Assembly: GCA_031283505.1 (NCBI GenBank) | Contig: JAITBO010000118.1 | Coordinates: 1-33,435, forward strand | DNA length: 33,435 nucleotides | Direction of reading: 5' to 3' | DNA from: Treponema sp. | GTDB taxonomy: Bacteria > Spirochaetota > Spirochaetia > Treponematales > Breznakiellaceae | Program-made: the position numbers and the translations under genes | Notes under the pieces: generated by a model | Seen by the model: only the letters and a program-made list of their open reading frames with translations | The model's database searches: none | Told to the model about the DNA's origin: nothing | Part shown: positions 1 to 9,600 of the stretch, one piece after another | How the letters are laid out: the number at the start of each line of letters is the position of its first letter | Position numbering within the stretch: position 1 is the stretch's first letter

Positions 1-293
1 CCTAATGCCTTCAACGTCCTCCATACCGACACCCCGGACATAGTAACCTGAAACAGCCGTTTTATGACTTCCCTGATTATTTCTATCGTCCACAGCGCAA
101 AGTCAAAGGTGTACTGTTCCGGTGTTTCGTCTTTTATGATATTGTATAGACGTATCATTTGAGAACCCTCCAGTTTTGGCGGCCGTCCGCTGGGTTTATG
201 GACCTGTAACGCTTCAAACCCGCCAAACCGGTATTGGGCTAACCAATGATAGATCATGGGGCGCTGGTAACCTATAGATTTAATGATGGTGAT
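1..293 (-). pseudogene. IS630-type transposase, helix-turn-helix fragment
   Basis: Read on the minus strand, 97 codons are open from just inside a TAG (294-296) to the left edge. The translation has the layout of the N-terminal DNA-binding half of IS630 transposases: a helix-turn-helix with YHWLAQYRFGGFEAL, then a linker with GRPPKLEG, then a winged-helix segment containing FALWTIEIIREVIKR and VSVWRTLKALG. The usual first 30 or so residues are missing, because the frame is closed by the TAG and the DNA upstream does not continue the match in any frame. I therefore call it a 5'-truncated remnant. The catalytic DDE half would lie left of the window and cannot be judged. Confidence 0.7.
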
Positions 294-348
294 CTACAAA
301 GTATGATGGAGGGGTAAAGACAACAAGGGCACAAGGGAATACTATGGA

Positions 349-429
349 ATGATGCAAATAACCATAGAGATCAAGTGCCCCCATTGCCATAGCCCTAACA
401 TAACCAGAAACGGGAAAAAGAACAAGAGT
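349..429 (+). pseudogene. IS1-family InsA-like N-terminal fragment
   Basis: The first 27 or so codons read as the zinc-finger start of an IS1 InsA-type protein, with CPHCHSPNITRNGKKNKS: a CxxC pair followed by the conserved RNGK. A whole gene would continue with a second Cys pair (YxCxxCxRQF), but the match stops near base 429 and the frame runs into unrelated sequence. It lies head-to-head with the IS630 remnant, which it probably damaged or was inserted beside. No InsB is present. I treat only the matching part as the feature; the rest of this 146-codon open frame has no recognisable content. Confidence 0.55.
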
Positions 430-496
430 ACGCATTGCCTAATAATTAATCTAGTCGAAAAGGGGCGGTTGCCCAGAAACAAAAACCTAGCCAAAA

Positions 497-790
497 TCAG
501 GCCACCGGGTCCTGGCCATCCTCCTGACAGGAGGCTTTTTCACCATACTTTTTTTCCCGGTTTAGTTTCAATATCTGCCCAACCGCCTCGTTCAGCCTCC
601 GGTTCATTGTTACCGGGTTATACCCCGCCCTCCGCCGCAGAAGCTCAGCCTTGCACTCCTCTGATACATCAGGCGATTCCATCAGCCGTTCATAGGGTGT
701 CCTCGGCTCCTTTTCGTAGACCTTCCGGCAGCGACCGTCCGCCTGTTTCTCTTTGGCAATCAGACGGAACGAGGGCATCCAGTAATTAGA
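497..790 (-). pseudogene. integrase-type transposase, C-terminal fragment
   Basis: The minus-strand frame carries the C-terminal tail typical of a group of rve-type (integrase core) transposases: YWMPSFRLIAKEK, then a basic stretch leading to KVYEKEPRTPYERLMESPDVSEE, then a charged helix with NPVTMNRRLNEAVGQIL. In whole proteins this tail follows the DDE integrase core and contains the conserved TPYxRLxESPxVSEE motif. The core is absent. The homology starts abruptly at the boundary of the palindromic element at 786-911, which suggests that the element was inserted into the transposase gene or marks the deletion point. The family is recognised from memory of the motif, so the exact IS group is uncertain. 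Confidence 0.6.
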
Positions 791-911
791 GTCTGTCCAC
801 AAAGTCGGTTGCTTTGTGGACAGACCTTGCATTTTCTCACCTAAAGGTTACGAAAATGCAGATTTTAAGGTAGTCTGTCCATAATGTGTCTACATTATGG
901 ACAGACTCTAA
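786..911. repeat. 126-bp palindromic element with 13-bp terminal inverted repeats
   Basis: The ends are TTAGAGTCTGTCC (786-798) and its exact reverse complement (899-911), so the element is bounded by TA dinucleotides as expected for an IS630/Tc1-type target duplication. Inside are two perfect hairpins: 791-825 (14-bp arms, 7-nt loop TCGGTTG) and 872-907 (16-bp arms, 4-nt loop GTCT). Both share the outer arm GTCTGTCC but have different inner arms that each remain fully self-complementary. A weaker hairpin (GCATTTTC/GAAAATGC) lies between them. A 34-nt part (791-824) is repeated exactly at 25352-25385. It could be a MITE-like or REP-like mobile palindrome. No coding capacity is seen. Confidence 0.7.
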
Positions 912-957
912 GTATACGTTATAATTGTCCGCCGAATAAGGTCCTTGCATACATTAG

Positions 958-1041
958 AGTTGTTTAGAAACTGAAGTTTCTAAACAACTTCCGCTAAAAA
1001 ACGCGGTTTTGTCGAACCAAAGGTTCGCAGGCTTTAGCCTG
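958..1041. repeat. run of three perfect hairpins downstream of pbpC
   Basis: There are three consecutive perfect inverted repeats: 958-989 (15-bp arms AGTTGTTTAGAAACT and complement, 2-nt spacer), 1013-1027 (CGAACC/GGTTCG, 3-nt loop) and 1028-1041 (CAGGCT/AGCCTG, 2-nt loop). The first is preceded by ATTAGAGT, the same leader that precedes the element at 786. Because pbpC ends at 1093 and is transcribed toward this point, the run could act as a transcript 3' end, but I see no clean U-tract on the minus strand. It looks more like a repeat insertion than a plain terminator. The rest of 912-1092 shows no gene. Confidence 0.5.
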
Positions 1042-1092
1042 AAAAACAGCAAGCCTTGTGAGACAACCAACCGGGTTATCGAACAAGTCTAT

Positions 1093-3630
1093 TCACCGGA
1101 CTTCAAATTCCACCTGGGCGCCGGAACCTTCTTCGTCTTCCACCAGAACGGTATGCCGTCCCTTTGAGAGGGGCAGCACAAAGACCCCCGCCTGGTTCAG
1201 TACGCCGTGCAGGAACCCGTCGGCATAAACGAAGGCCCCCGGAACGAAGGCTGATGTCTCTATCCGCAGGGCCTGGGCGTCCGGCGGCAGACTGCTGTCC
1301 AGATAGTACACCGAACCGGGCAGGGGAAGCCGTATCTGGCCGCTGCCTTCCCCGGCGCCGATCCTCCCCGACCGGCGCCGTTCCGTAAGCCATGCCCGGT
1401 ATTCCGGGGGGAACCGCACGTCTCCGCCTGTATGCCAGGCGCAGAGCGTATTCCGTCCGCCCTCCGGCAGCCATTCCCTCACCGTACCGGGACAGGACGG
1501 TCCCGCCGCCATCCCCGAAAGAGCGCAGATCCGTACCTCCCGAAGCGAAGCCGGCGGCGGCCCTCCGGGATGGTCTCCGGGATACGTGTTTCCCTTGCGG
1601 CCCGCCGTTCCGCCGGAACCGGAGGCGGAGGCGGATTGTTCCAGGGCGGCAAGAAGGTCCCGGACGATACGGGCGGGAATGGAACTCCCGGTACGGCCTA
1701 TTACGGTCTCCCCGGAGAAATTTCCCATCCATACCCCCACGGTAAAACGCCGGGTGGCCCCCAGAGCCCAGATATGCTGGAACTGGTTGGCGGTTCCGGT
1801 CTTGAACATGGAGGGGAACTCCGTTGTCAGACCCGGCGCCGGGCCGAAACCTACAAAGCGGCTCCCCCTATCCGAGAGTATGTCGGCGATCATCCACGCC
1901 GCATTGGGGGACATTACCGCTTCGGCGGCCTTTTGCCCCGGCACGTTTTCAACAGTATTGCTGTTATTAATGGCAGAAGAACTACCGCCTTTTTTTTCAA
2001 TCCACCGGAAAACCGCCGGCGGGCCGCCCCGGGGAAAGGCGGAAAAACCCCTGACCAGTTCTTCAAGGCTCACTTCGGCGTTGCCCAAGGCCAAGCCCGT
2101 CCCATGGGTCCCCATGGTCTCCGCCACGGAATCAAACCCCAGAGCCGCCAGATATTCCTCGAAGTTCCGCACCCCCAGGCGTTCCAAGAGGTACACCGCC
2201 GGGATGTTGAGGGAGGAGGCCAGGGCCAGACGCAGGCGGATCGGCCCGTTAAAGCGGCTGTTAAAATTGGAAGGGATGTAGGCTTCGTTCCCGCCGAAGA
2301 CGCTGGGCAGGTCGGGCAGTATCTCTGCGGGGCTGAAGCCTGAATCCATGGCCAGAGCGTACAGGAAGGGTTTTAGGCAGGAGCCCGGCTGGTTTCTCAC
2401 CCGGACCCCGTCTATCTTACCGGAAATTCCATCGTCAAACCATGAGGCGGAACCCGCATAGATTCTGACGGCTCCGGTTGCGTTTTCTATCGCAAGAACG
2501 GCTCCGTTAGTAACCCTGTTGTCCCTGAGTCCCCGCAATTCCGCCTGAAGCCTTTCCTCCGCAAAGAGTTGGAGGGGCAAGTCCAAAGAAGTGCGAACTT
2601 CAGAAGTATGCGTTTTGTGTCTTGTATCCTGCCGCACCGCATCGCGGGCTTCCGGCAGAACCGCTATCCGTTCGGTAAAATGGGGCGCGTAAAAGGGGGA
2701 GCGATCAGTATCGGCGGTATTTCTCCCGGAAGTCCGGGCTTCCTCAGCAGCGGCCCTGAGAGCGTCCCCATCCAAGTTAAGGCGGCTTTTCCGGGACAGG
2801 GCCAGGGCCGCCCGGACCGCCGCGCCGGGATCAATAGCCGGGTCGTACAGAGCCGGACGCCGGGGGATCACCGCAAGAAGAGCGGCTTTACTGTCATCGA
2901 GGCGTTCGACAGGGATGCCGAACCGGGCACGGGCCATGGCGGAAAGCCCTTCTATGTTGCTCCCAAAAGGAATACTGTTGAACCACAGTTCCAATATCTC
3001 CTTCTTGGAAAGCCGCGCCTCGATCCTCATGGCGTCCCAGGCTTCTCCCAGCTTGCCCCGAAGTCCCGGCGGATGGACCCGTATAAGCCGGGCAAGCTGC
3101 ATGGTAATGGTAGACGCCCCGGACACGATCCTTCCCGCCCGGAGGTTGCGCAGGGCGCTCCCCGCTATTGCCAGGGGGTCCACTCCGGGGTGGAAGTAAA
3201 AACGCCGGTCCTCGGCCCTGATAAAAGTACGGACAACTCCCAAAGGAATATCCCCAAGGGCGGCCCATTCCCGTTTGATTCCGTCCTCTGCCGGGAGGAC
3301 GCGGAGCGTGGCGCCGTTACGGTCCTGTATCACAAGGCCGTAGGACCGGGAACGGTAAGAGGTGAGTTCCGGGTATGGAACAAGAGACAAAACAGCCCAG
3401 GCCGCCGCCAGGAAAGCGAAAATCGCAAGAGAGAAGATAAGCCCGCAAAACGACTTTAAGCGTGGCCGCCGGAGGAAGGGGTTCAAGGAGGAAAGGGGAA
3501 TTTTAAGGGCGGTTTGGAGGGCCGCGAAAACGGCTGTCTGAACCCCCTTAGGAGAAGGGGTAGACCCGGGGGCTGGGCTTACATAACAAGTCTGCGGCTT
3601 CCCCCTCCCGGAAAATTCGGCGCCGGACAT
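1093..3630 (-). CDS. pbpC: penicillin-binding protein 1C (bifunctional transglycosylase/transpeptidase)
   Basis: This is a bifunctional peptidoglycan synthase of the PBP1C type, anchored in the inner membrane with its enzymatic part in the periplasm. Residue numbers count from the upstream TTG at 3633. One membrane segment lies at about 62-84. The GT51 transglycosylase follows, with catalytic Glu in RAEDRRFY (E141), GASTITMQL (172-180) and KKEILELWFN. The transpeptidase has SxxK at S418-K421 (GSCLK), SxN at S474-N476 and KTGT at 611. The last 80 or so residues are the PBP1C C-terminal beta-domain. The ATG at 3630 is preferred: GGTAGGTG precedes it and overlaps the stop codon of the macroglobulin gene, 10 nt upstream, so the two are probably translationally coupled. 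An Asn/Ser-rich stretch near residues 552-562 looks inserted. Confidence 0.92.
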   Translation of the reverse strand: MSGAEFSGRGKPQTCYVSPAPGSTPSPKGVQTAVFAALQTALKIPLSSLNPFLRRPRLKSFCGLIFSLAIFAFLAAAWAVLSLVPYPELTSYRSRSYGLVIQDRNGATLRVLPAEDGIKREWAALGDIPLGVVRTFIRAEDRRFYFHPGVDPLAIAGSALRNLRAGRIVSGASTITMQLARLIRVHPPGLRGKLGEAWDAMRIEARLSKKEILELWFNSIPFGSNIEGLSAMARARFGIPVERLDDSKAALLAVIPRRPALYDPAIDPGAAVRAALALSRKSRLNLDGDALRAAAEEARTSGRNTADTDRSPFYAPHFTERIAVLPEARDAVRQDTRHKTHTSEVRTSLDLPLQLFAEERLQAELRGLRDNRVTNGAVLAIENATGAVRIYAGSASWFDDGISGKIDGVRVRNQPGSCLKPFLYALAMDSGFSPAEILPDLPSVFGGNEAYIPSNFNSRFNGPIRLRLALASSLNIPAVYLLERLGVRNFEEYLAALGFDSVAETMGTHGTGLALGNAEVSLEELVRGFSAFPRGGPPAVFRWIEKKGGSSSAINNSNTVENVPGQKAAEAVMSPNAAWMIADILSDRGSRFVGFGPAPGLTTEFPSMFKTGTANQFQHIWALGATRRFTVGVWMGNFSGETVIGRTGSSIPARIVRDLLAALEQSASASGSGGTAGRKGNTYPGDHPGGPPPASLREVRICALSGMAAGPSCPGTVREWLPEGGRNTLCAWHTGGDVRFPPEYRAWLTERRRSGRIGAGEGSGQIRLPLPGSVYYLDSSLPPDAQALRIETSAFVPGAFVYADGFLHGVLNQAGVFVLPLSKGRHTVLVEDEEGSGAQVEFEVR

Positions 3631-3640
3631 CAACGTGCAC

Positions 3641-6600
3641 CTACCCGCCTATCCGTATTAGTTCTCCCGCAGAACGGCCAAAGACTTCTTCTTCGTACAT
3701 ACATTCCGCCTGAGCCGGGGGCGTGGGGTAGACTCCGGGCATCACTGCCCGGAAGCGAAACCGCAGTTCCTGTCTGCCTGCGGGGAAAAAGTCCCAGTGG
3801 AAACGAACTTCGTCATCCATGACGAACCGTACCGGCGGGGAGTTCCGGAAGCGCCAATCGCTGTCTTCGGTCTGGTCTTCCGGCAGAGGAACTGCCGGGC
3901 TGGTCACAAGAGCTGCGTCGATTATCTCCGCTCCTGATGGGACGGGAACGCGGAGGACCAGAAAAGTACGGTCCCGCGAAGTGGATGCCAGTACCCGGCG
4001 GGTATAGGTTCTGCCGGGAATCAGCCTGCCGTCCTTGACAGGATTACTGTCATCGTCCAGGGTTTCGGCGAATACCGAAATCCCCTCGTCCCTGGGGGAG
4101 GCTAGTTCGGCAGGCACACCGTAACGGAGGTTTGCGGTGTAGAAAAGCTGTCCTGTACCGTTCCGCTCTATATGCAGGGGGAGCGGAACATCCCGATCAA
4201 GTCCGTCCAGGGGCGGCGCGGCGAAGGGAAAGGTCCGGGAAAGGGGGACGCCGCCATAGGAACGGAATTCCCCGGTAAGGAGGGAGGCCGGTCCCAGGGA
4301 GATCGAGACGCTTACATCGGGCTTGGACGCGGCTTCGGCATCGGCGATACGGCCAAAGGCGAGGACAGCCCAGAAGGAAGAACTTGTGTTGGACCAGATT
4401 CCGCGCCGCTGCCGTTCTACCAGGGAGGCGGCAAGACGGCTCGTCATATCGTCACCGGGGTTCAGTGCATGATAAAGCATGAGGGCCAGGGCGTACCGGT
4501 CCGTATCGTAACCCCAGAAATTGCCCCGCTGTTCGTAAGTATCGGTGAGGTCCAGCGTCTGTGTGCCGGGACGGATAAAATTCCTGATCCGGTCCCTGGC
4601 GGCAAGGGCCGCCGCCTTCTGTCCCAGTTCCAGCGAGGCGAGGCCGGCGAAGGCAAAACCGGATATGCCTATTTTATCCCCCTGTCCGGTGAAAGCGGCT
4701 ATTTCGTTCCCCACCTGTTCGCCGTACATGGCCCGTATCCAGAGAGAGTACCCCTGGAGGAAGGGATCCTGCGGGAGAAGGCGGCGGGCTTCCCCGGAAG
4801 CGACAGTAAAAGTAAGCGCTGCGGAAACATCGAGACTTGAGGGAACCGCATAGCCTTTTGCCCGGGCCAGGGCCGCGATATGGGCCACCCGGAGAGTAAC
4901 CATAATATTACCGTACTGGCCGCCGGGCCAATAGGGATACGATCCGTCGGGCAGTTTGTTTTTGGCGATTTGGACAAGCTCCTCCTCGATTACCTGCCGG
5001 GGATTTGTTACAGGACTTTCCAGGCCGAAGGCATCTAGGCGATCCCCAAAACTCACCAGGGGGAGGAGCGCCGCAGTACGTTGTTCCAGGCAGCCGTAAG
5101 GGTAGTCCAAAAGATACCCCACCGCTTCCCGGAGCAAAGCCATGCGGGATGCCGAGATGCTGACAGAAAGACTTCCTGTTCCAAGGGGAACCAGGGACGG
5201 CAGCACGATTCCTTCTTCGGCAAAACCGATGCCTTCCCGCAGGTTTCCTGCGGCGGTGACGGTCTCGTACAGTACAGGCCGGTCCACGCTGAGGGACCTG
5301 ATGATCCGCTCGTTCACTTTGGGCGATCGCAGGGTAAAGACGAGCCGGGCCCGTCCCGCTCCTACGGCGGCAACCTTGAAAGAAACTTCCGCCGCCGCCC
5401 CTGGCGGAATCCTCACCGTCTTTGAGGATTCTCCATCCACTTCCAGCGCAGCGTCCCAAAAATCAGTATTATTACCGCTGTCAACAGTATTACTATTTAT
5501 ATCAGAGGGATCACCGTTTTCTTTTTCAGTAACGCCGTCAACCGCCAGGGATACTACCGCTTCGACAGCTTCTTTTTCCAGGTTGGTGAGGATGAGGGAC
5601 ACCGTGCCCGTATCCCGCCAGCGCAGTTTTCGGGGAAGGGCGGCCACGGCGGTCAGGGGGGCGCTTACCCGGAGGTCCTCCTCGACGACGCCGAACTTGG
5701 CAAGCCCCACGGCCAGGGCGGTACAGCGGTAGGTGGTGAGGGAATCGGGAAGGCTGAATTTCACTGTGGCGATTCCGTCTTTGCCGGTTACAAGGTAGGG
5801 CTCGAACACGGCGGTGGGTCTGAAGTCTTTGCGTTCATCAAGTTTGGAATCATCCTCATTGTCGCCACCCTGAAGATCGGAAAGGGAATAGGTCACCGGA
5901 TCGATGAGCAGGGAACGGCTGTCCGCTCCTCTCACCCCCAGGGGGAAATGCCGGGGATCGTAGAAAAAGGCCAGGGGGTCGGGCACATGGTAGTTGATGA
6001 GGTCCACTACTCCCCGGTCTACCGCCATGAAGCTTACCTCCGTATTCGGCGCGGGCTTCCCGTTCACCGTTACGCGGATCCGTACCTCTGCTTTCTCACC
6101 CGGACCGTAAACCTCTTTGACAGGTTCAATTTCAACGACATAATGCTGATTTGCGCTGTCTACCGGCAGCGCTACGATGCCGAAGACGCCTTTGGGTTTG
6201 TCCAGATCGGGAAGATAGTAACTGTTTTCAGGCAGTCCCCGGCGTACTGTAAAAGAAGACAAGGCCGCGTATACCACGGGGGTAAAGGATTCCTCAATGG
6301 GGATGTCTATAGTTCTGGCCGCTCCGTCCAGTTCCAGGATTTTTTCGGAGATAATTCCCTCCCGTTCCAAGGTGAGGAGGTATTTGCCCTTGGGAAGGGG
6401 CGAACGGACCAACAGTTTTGCGGTGTCCCCCGGCGCATAGACGGTCCGGTCCGGCGTCATAGTGATGCTGTCCACGTCGCCGATCCCCCAGCGCACCCAA
6501 CCTGCGCCGCTCACGTAAAAGCCGAAGCGGGTTGCCGCAGTCCGGCCCCGGCTATCCAGACGCCGCAGCCGCATCTCCCATTGTCCGGCTTTGTCCGGGG

Positions 6601-9600
6601 TAAACGCGACAGTACCGCTGTTATTTCCCCGGGGGACCGTGATATCAATGGTCCGCTCTTCCGCTATTTCTTCTACCCGCTCCCAGAGAAGGTTTACCCG
6701 GCCTCCAATTCCGGCCTGGCGCGCCTGCTTCCATTCATAACGGACAAACTGGATGATGAGGGGAGCCTGCGCCGCCCCCGTGCCGGGATCGGCGTAGGAA
6801 AGTCCGCCGGGTGTAAGGAGGGACCAGCTCAAGGCCGCCGGACTTCCTTCAGGCAGAAGGTACGATGAAGGGGAGGATGCCGGGACTTCCGAAAGGGAAC
6901 GCGGCGTCCCCGGATCAAGCCGGGCGGCGATGTAGAAGTCCGCAGGATGAACTATTACTGCATCCGTGACGGCCACTGCTTGGCGGGCGGCGTCCTGGAC
7001 CGAGGCTTCCAGCCGGTAGCGATAGGGCGATCCCTCAACACCATCGGGGCGGGGTTCCTGGCTGATAACAGCGCTGCCGTCGGGTCCCAGGTTCCCTTCA
7101 CCCTGGGCTATGAAGGAGCGGCCGTCGGATTGCTCAGGCCCGAATTTCCAGTAACGCCACGCGCCGCCGGGGTTGAAAGCCGCGCTTTCTCTCGTCCAGT
7201 ACCAGGAATAGGGCGCTCCCGCGAGTACGCCCCCCGCAAGGTAGGAGGCGGAAAGACGGGCGGAAATCTGTTCCCCCGGAAAAAATGCCGCTTCCGGAAA
7301 ATCCAGGGAAGCTTCCATACGCAGGCGTTCAAAATTAGCGACAGTAAACGTAACGGAGGCTTCCGCTTCGCCCCGTTTGTAGACGATAGTATATCTGCCT
7401 GGGTCCAGACTTTCGGGCAGGGCAAAAGACCCGTGGCTCCCGCCGTTTGGAGTAGTGGTTCCTGCAAGGGAAGCAATGGCCGGCGCACGGAAAGCGTCGC
7501 TTTTCACCGTAATACTGTAGGGTCCTTCATACACCCGGTACTGACCAAGGCGCAGTTCCCGGTCTATGCCCCGGAAGGTTACGGTTTCTCCGGGCCGGTA
7601 GATACCCCGGTCAGTAAAGAGGAAGATCACCGGCCTTTCCTTTTCCGCCTCAAAGGGGGAGACGGTCGCCTCGATTCGGGAACGCCAGAGGTTGTGGCTG
7701 TCGTTGGGGATAAATTCAACCTCGTCGCCGCCGGCCCTGGCGCCGCCGCCTTCGGTCACTCGTATGCGCAACCCCTGCCCCACCGCCTCCTGCGTTTCAT
7801 TCCGCCCGGTGTCCGCCGGAGTAGAGGGCCGGGTGAACCGGGAAACAAAGGCCCCGCCGGGGAAGTCGAAAAACGCAAGCCCCTGTCCGTCGGTGACACC
7901 TTCGCGTACCGGGGAGGTTCCTTCCATCAGGGTGACCCGTGCCCCTGCCACCGGCTCCCCGCTGGAAAGCCGGACCGCCCAGACCAGGACGCGGTTGTAA
8001 GCGTACCGGACCGTAAGGCCGATATTGGTAACCTGTACCGTAAGCCATACGTTGTTCCGGTAGACCCGGCCCGGTTCCCATCGGGAACGGATCTCGTAAT
8101 CCCAGCGCATCCTGGCGCTCCCTTTGCCGGAGGGCCCCAGGAAAGGGGACAGGTCCTCCATAAAATACTGTTTGGAATTTCGGGGCAGGGCGTTTACGTC
8201 CACTGCTTGCAGAGCGCTGAGAGGGGGCCGTTCATAGGGACCTGCCGCCGCTTGTATGACGCGACGCAGGGACACGGGATTTTGGGCTTCCCAAATCACG
8301 CCGGGGGTAAATCCCGCTTCCAACATCTGGCTTCCCTGGTTCCCGATGAACACATAACTTGCGGCCTCTCCCGTTTTCACGGTGGCTGTCTTGTCCTCTC
8401 CGAGCCTGCGGCCCCAGAGATCCCGCAATGCGGCTCCTATCTTTACGGTGTAGGCCTTCCGGTATTCCAGGGGCAGTCTGTTCAGAATTACGGTACTCCC
8501 ATAGACATGAACGTTCTCCGCCGTCAAAGCCGGGAACCCTTCCACGGAAAAAGCTCCCGCCGCGCTTTCCGGATCAATGCCGTGGCTGAAATCCAGAATG
8601 ACAGGGATACTGTCGCCTTGTTCGGTTCTTGGGGAGGACTCGGAACGGGCGCTGACGTTATCCAGATCGAAAGGAAGCAGGGTATGAAAACTAAAAACAT
8701 TATCAGTTTTTGTACCCAGCCAGCCGTCTTCCGACCGGGCTCCCCGCAGTACCGTAATGTCCACATCCGTGTCGGGTGGCAGTTTTTCTTCCAGGATCAG
8801 AAGAACCCCCTGATCCCGATCATACAGATCGTTGTCCATCTTTCCGGGCCGGGACACCCGGAAGGGCAGCTCCGCAGAAGCCCTGTTCCGGTTCCTGAGG
8901 CTCACTCGTATCCACCGCCGTATCTCGTCAAGGTTCACCGGATAGGAAAAGATGAAGATTATGTTCTTCGCGTCTTCGGGCGGCGCGTCCCAGTTCCGCA
9001 CATAGATTTCCCCGTCCCCAAGCTGCCAGTGCAACACCGAAAGTCTTTCGGTCTCAAAGCTGAAACTCCGCTCTCCCTCAAGGGTCTTGCCCCCCAGGGA
9101 CCTGATCCGTTCCGAAACCGTCACCGTATACTGGCGTTGCGGCAGACTCACAGCGTCGCTCTCGAAGGCGAGAAGCCGGGTCCCATACCAGCGGAACACT
9201 CCCGGCAAAGGCGGGTCCACCGTGAAAAGCCCCGGACCCGGCGTTCCCTCTTCCCAGCGGAGGGGCTCCCCCAGTTTAGCCAGGGGCGTCACCGGCTGGG
9301 AAAAAACCACATATATAGACGGTTTTTTTACTTCCGCAGGCAGTTCCCCCCGTGGCCCGTAATCCACAACAGTAAAAGGCTCGTTGCTTTCCGCTATGCT
9401 CCCCGCAGCCATTCCCTCCGCTCCACCGGTTTCCGCCTCGTAATAAGCGATCCGGTATGCGTCAAGCCCTGCCGCCGCCCGGCCGGGAGCCGTGAGAGAC
9501 CCGGAGAAAACCGTGGCCGGCGGGGATACACCGGCATTCTGCTCTTTGCAGGCGCCGGCAGCGAAGAGAGAGACGGCAAAACACAGGACTAATAATCCCT

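Noticed and set aside
349..789. A full 146-codon gene starting with the zinc-finger motif
   Set aside because: Only the first 27 or so codons resemble InsA. The remainder is the reverse complement of the integrase-like fragment and has no independent meaning.
786..1041. CRISPR array or attC-like sites
   Set aside because: The palindromes differ from one another, there is no regular repeat-spacer period, no cas genes and no integron integrase.
6947..9592. An 881-codon open frame on the plus strand opposite the macroglobulin gene
   Set aside because: The minus-strand protein has clear domains, a lipobox and a thioester site. The opposite frame is rich in Arg/Gly/Pro with no recognisable domain, as expected from GC-rich codons of a real gene read backwards.
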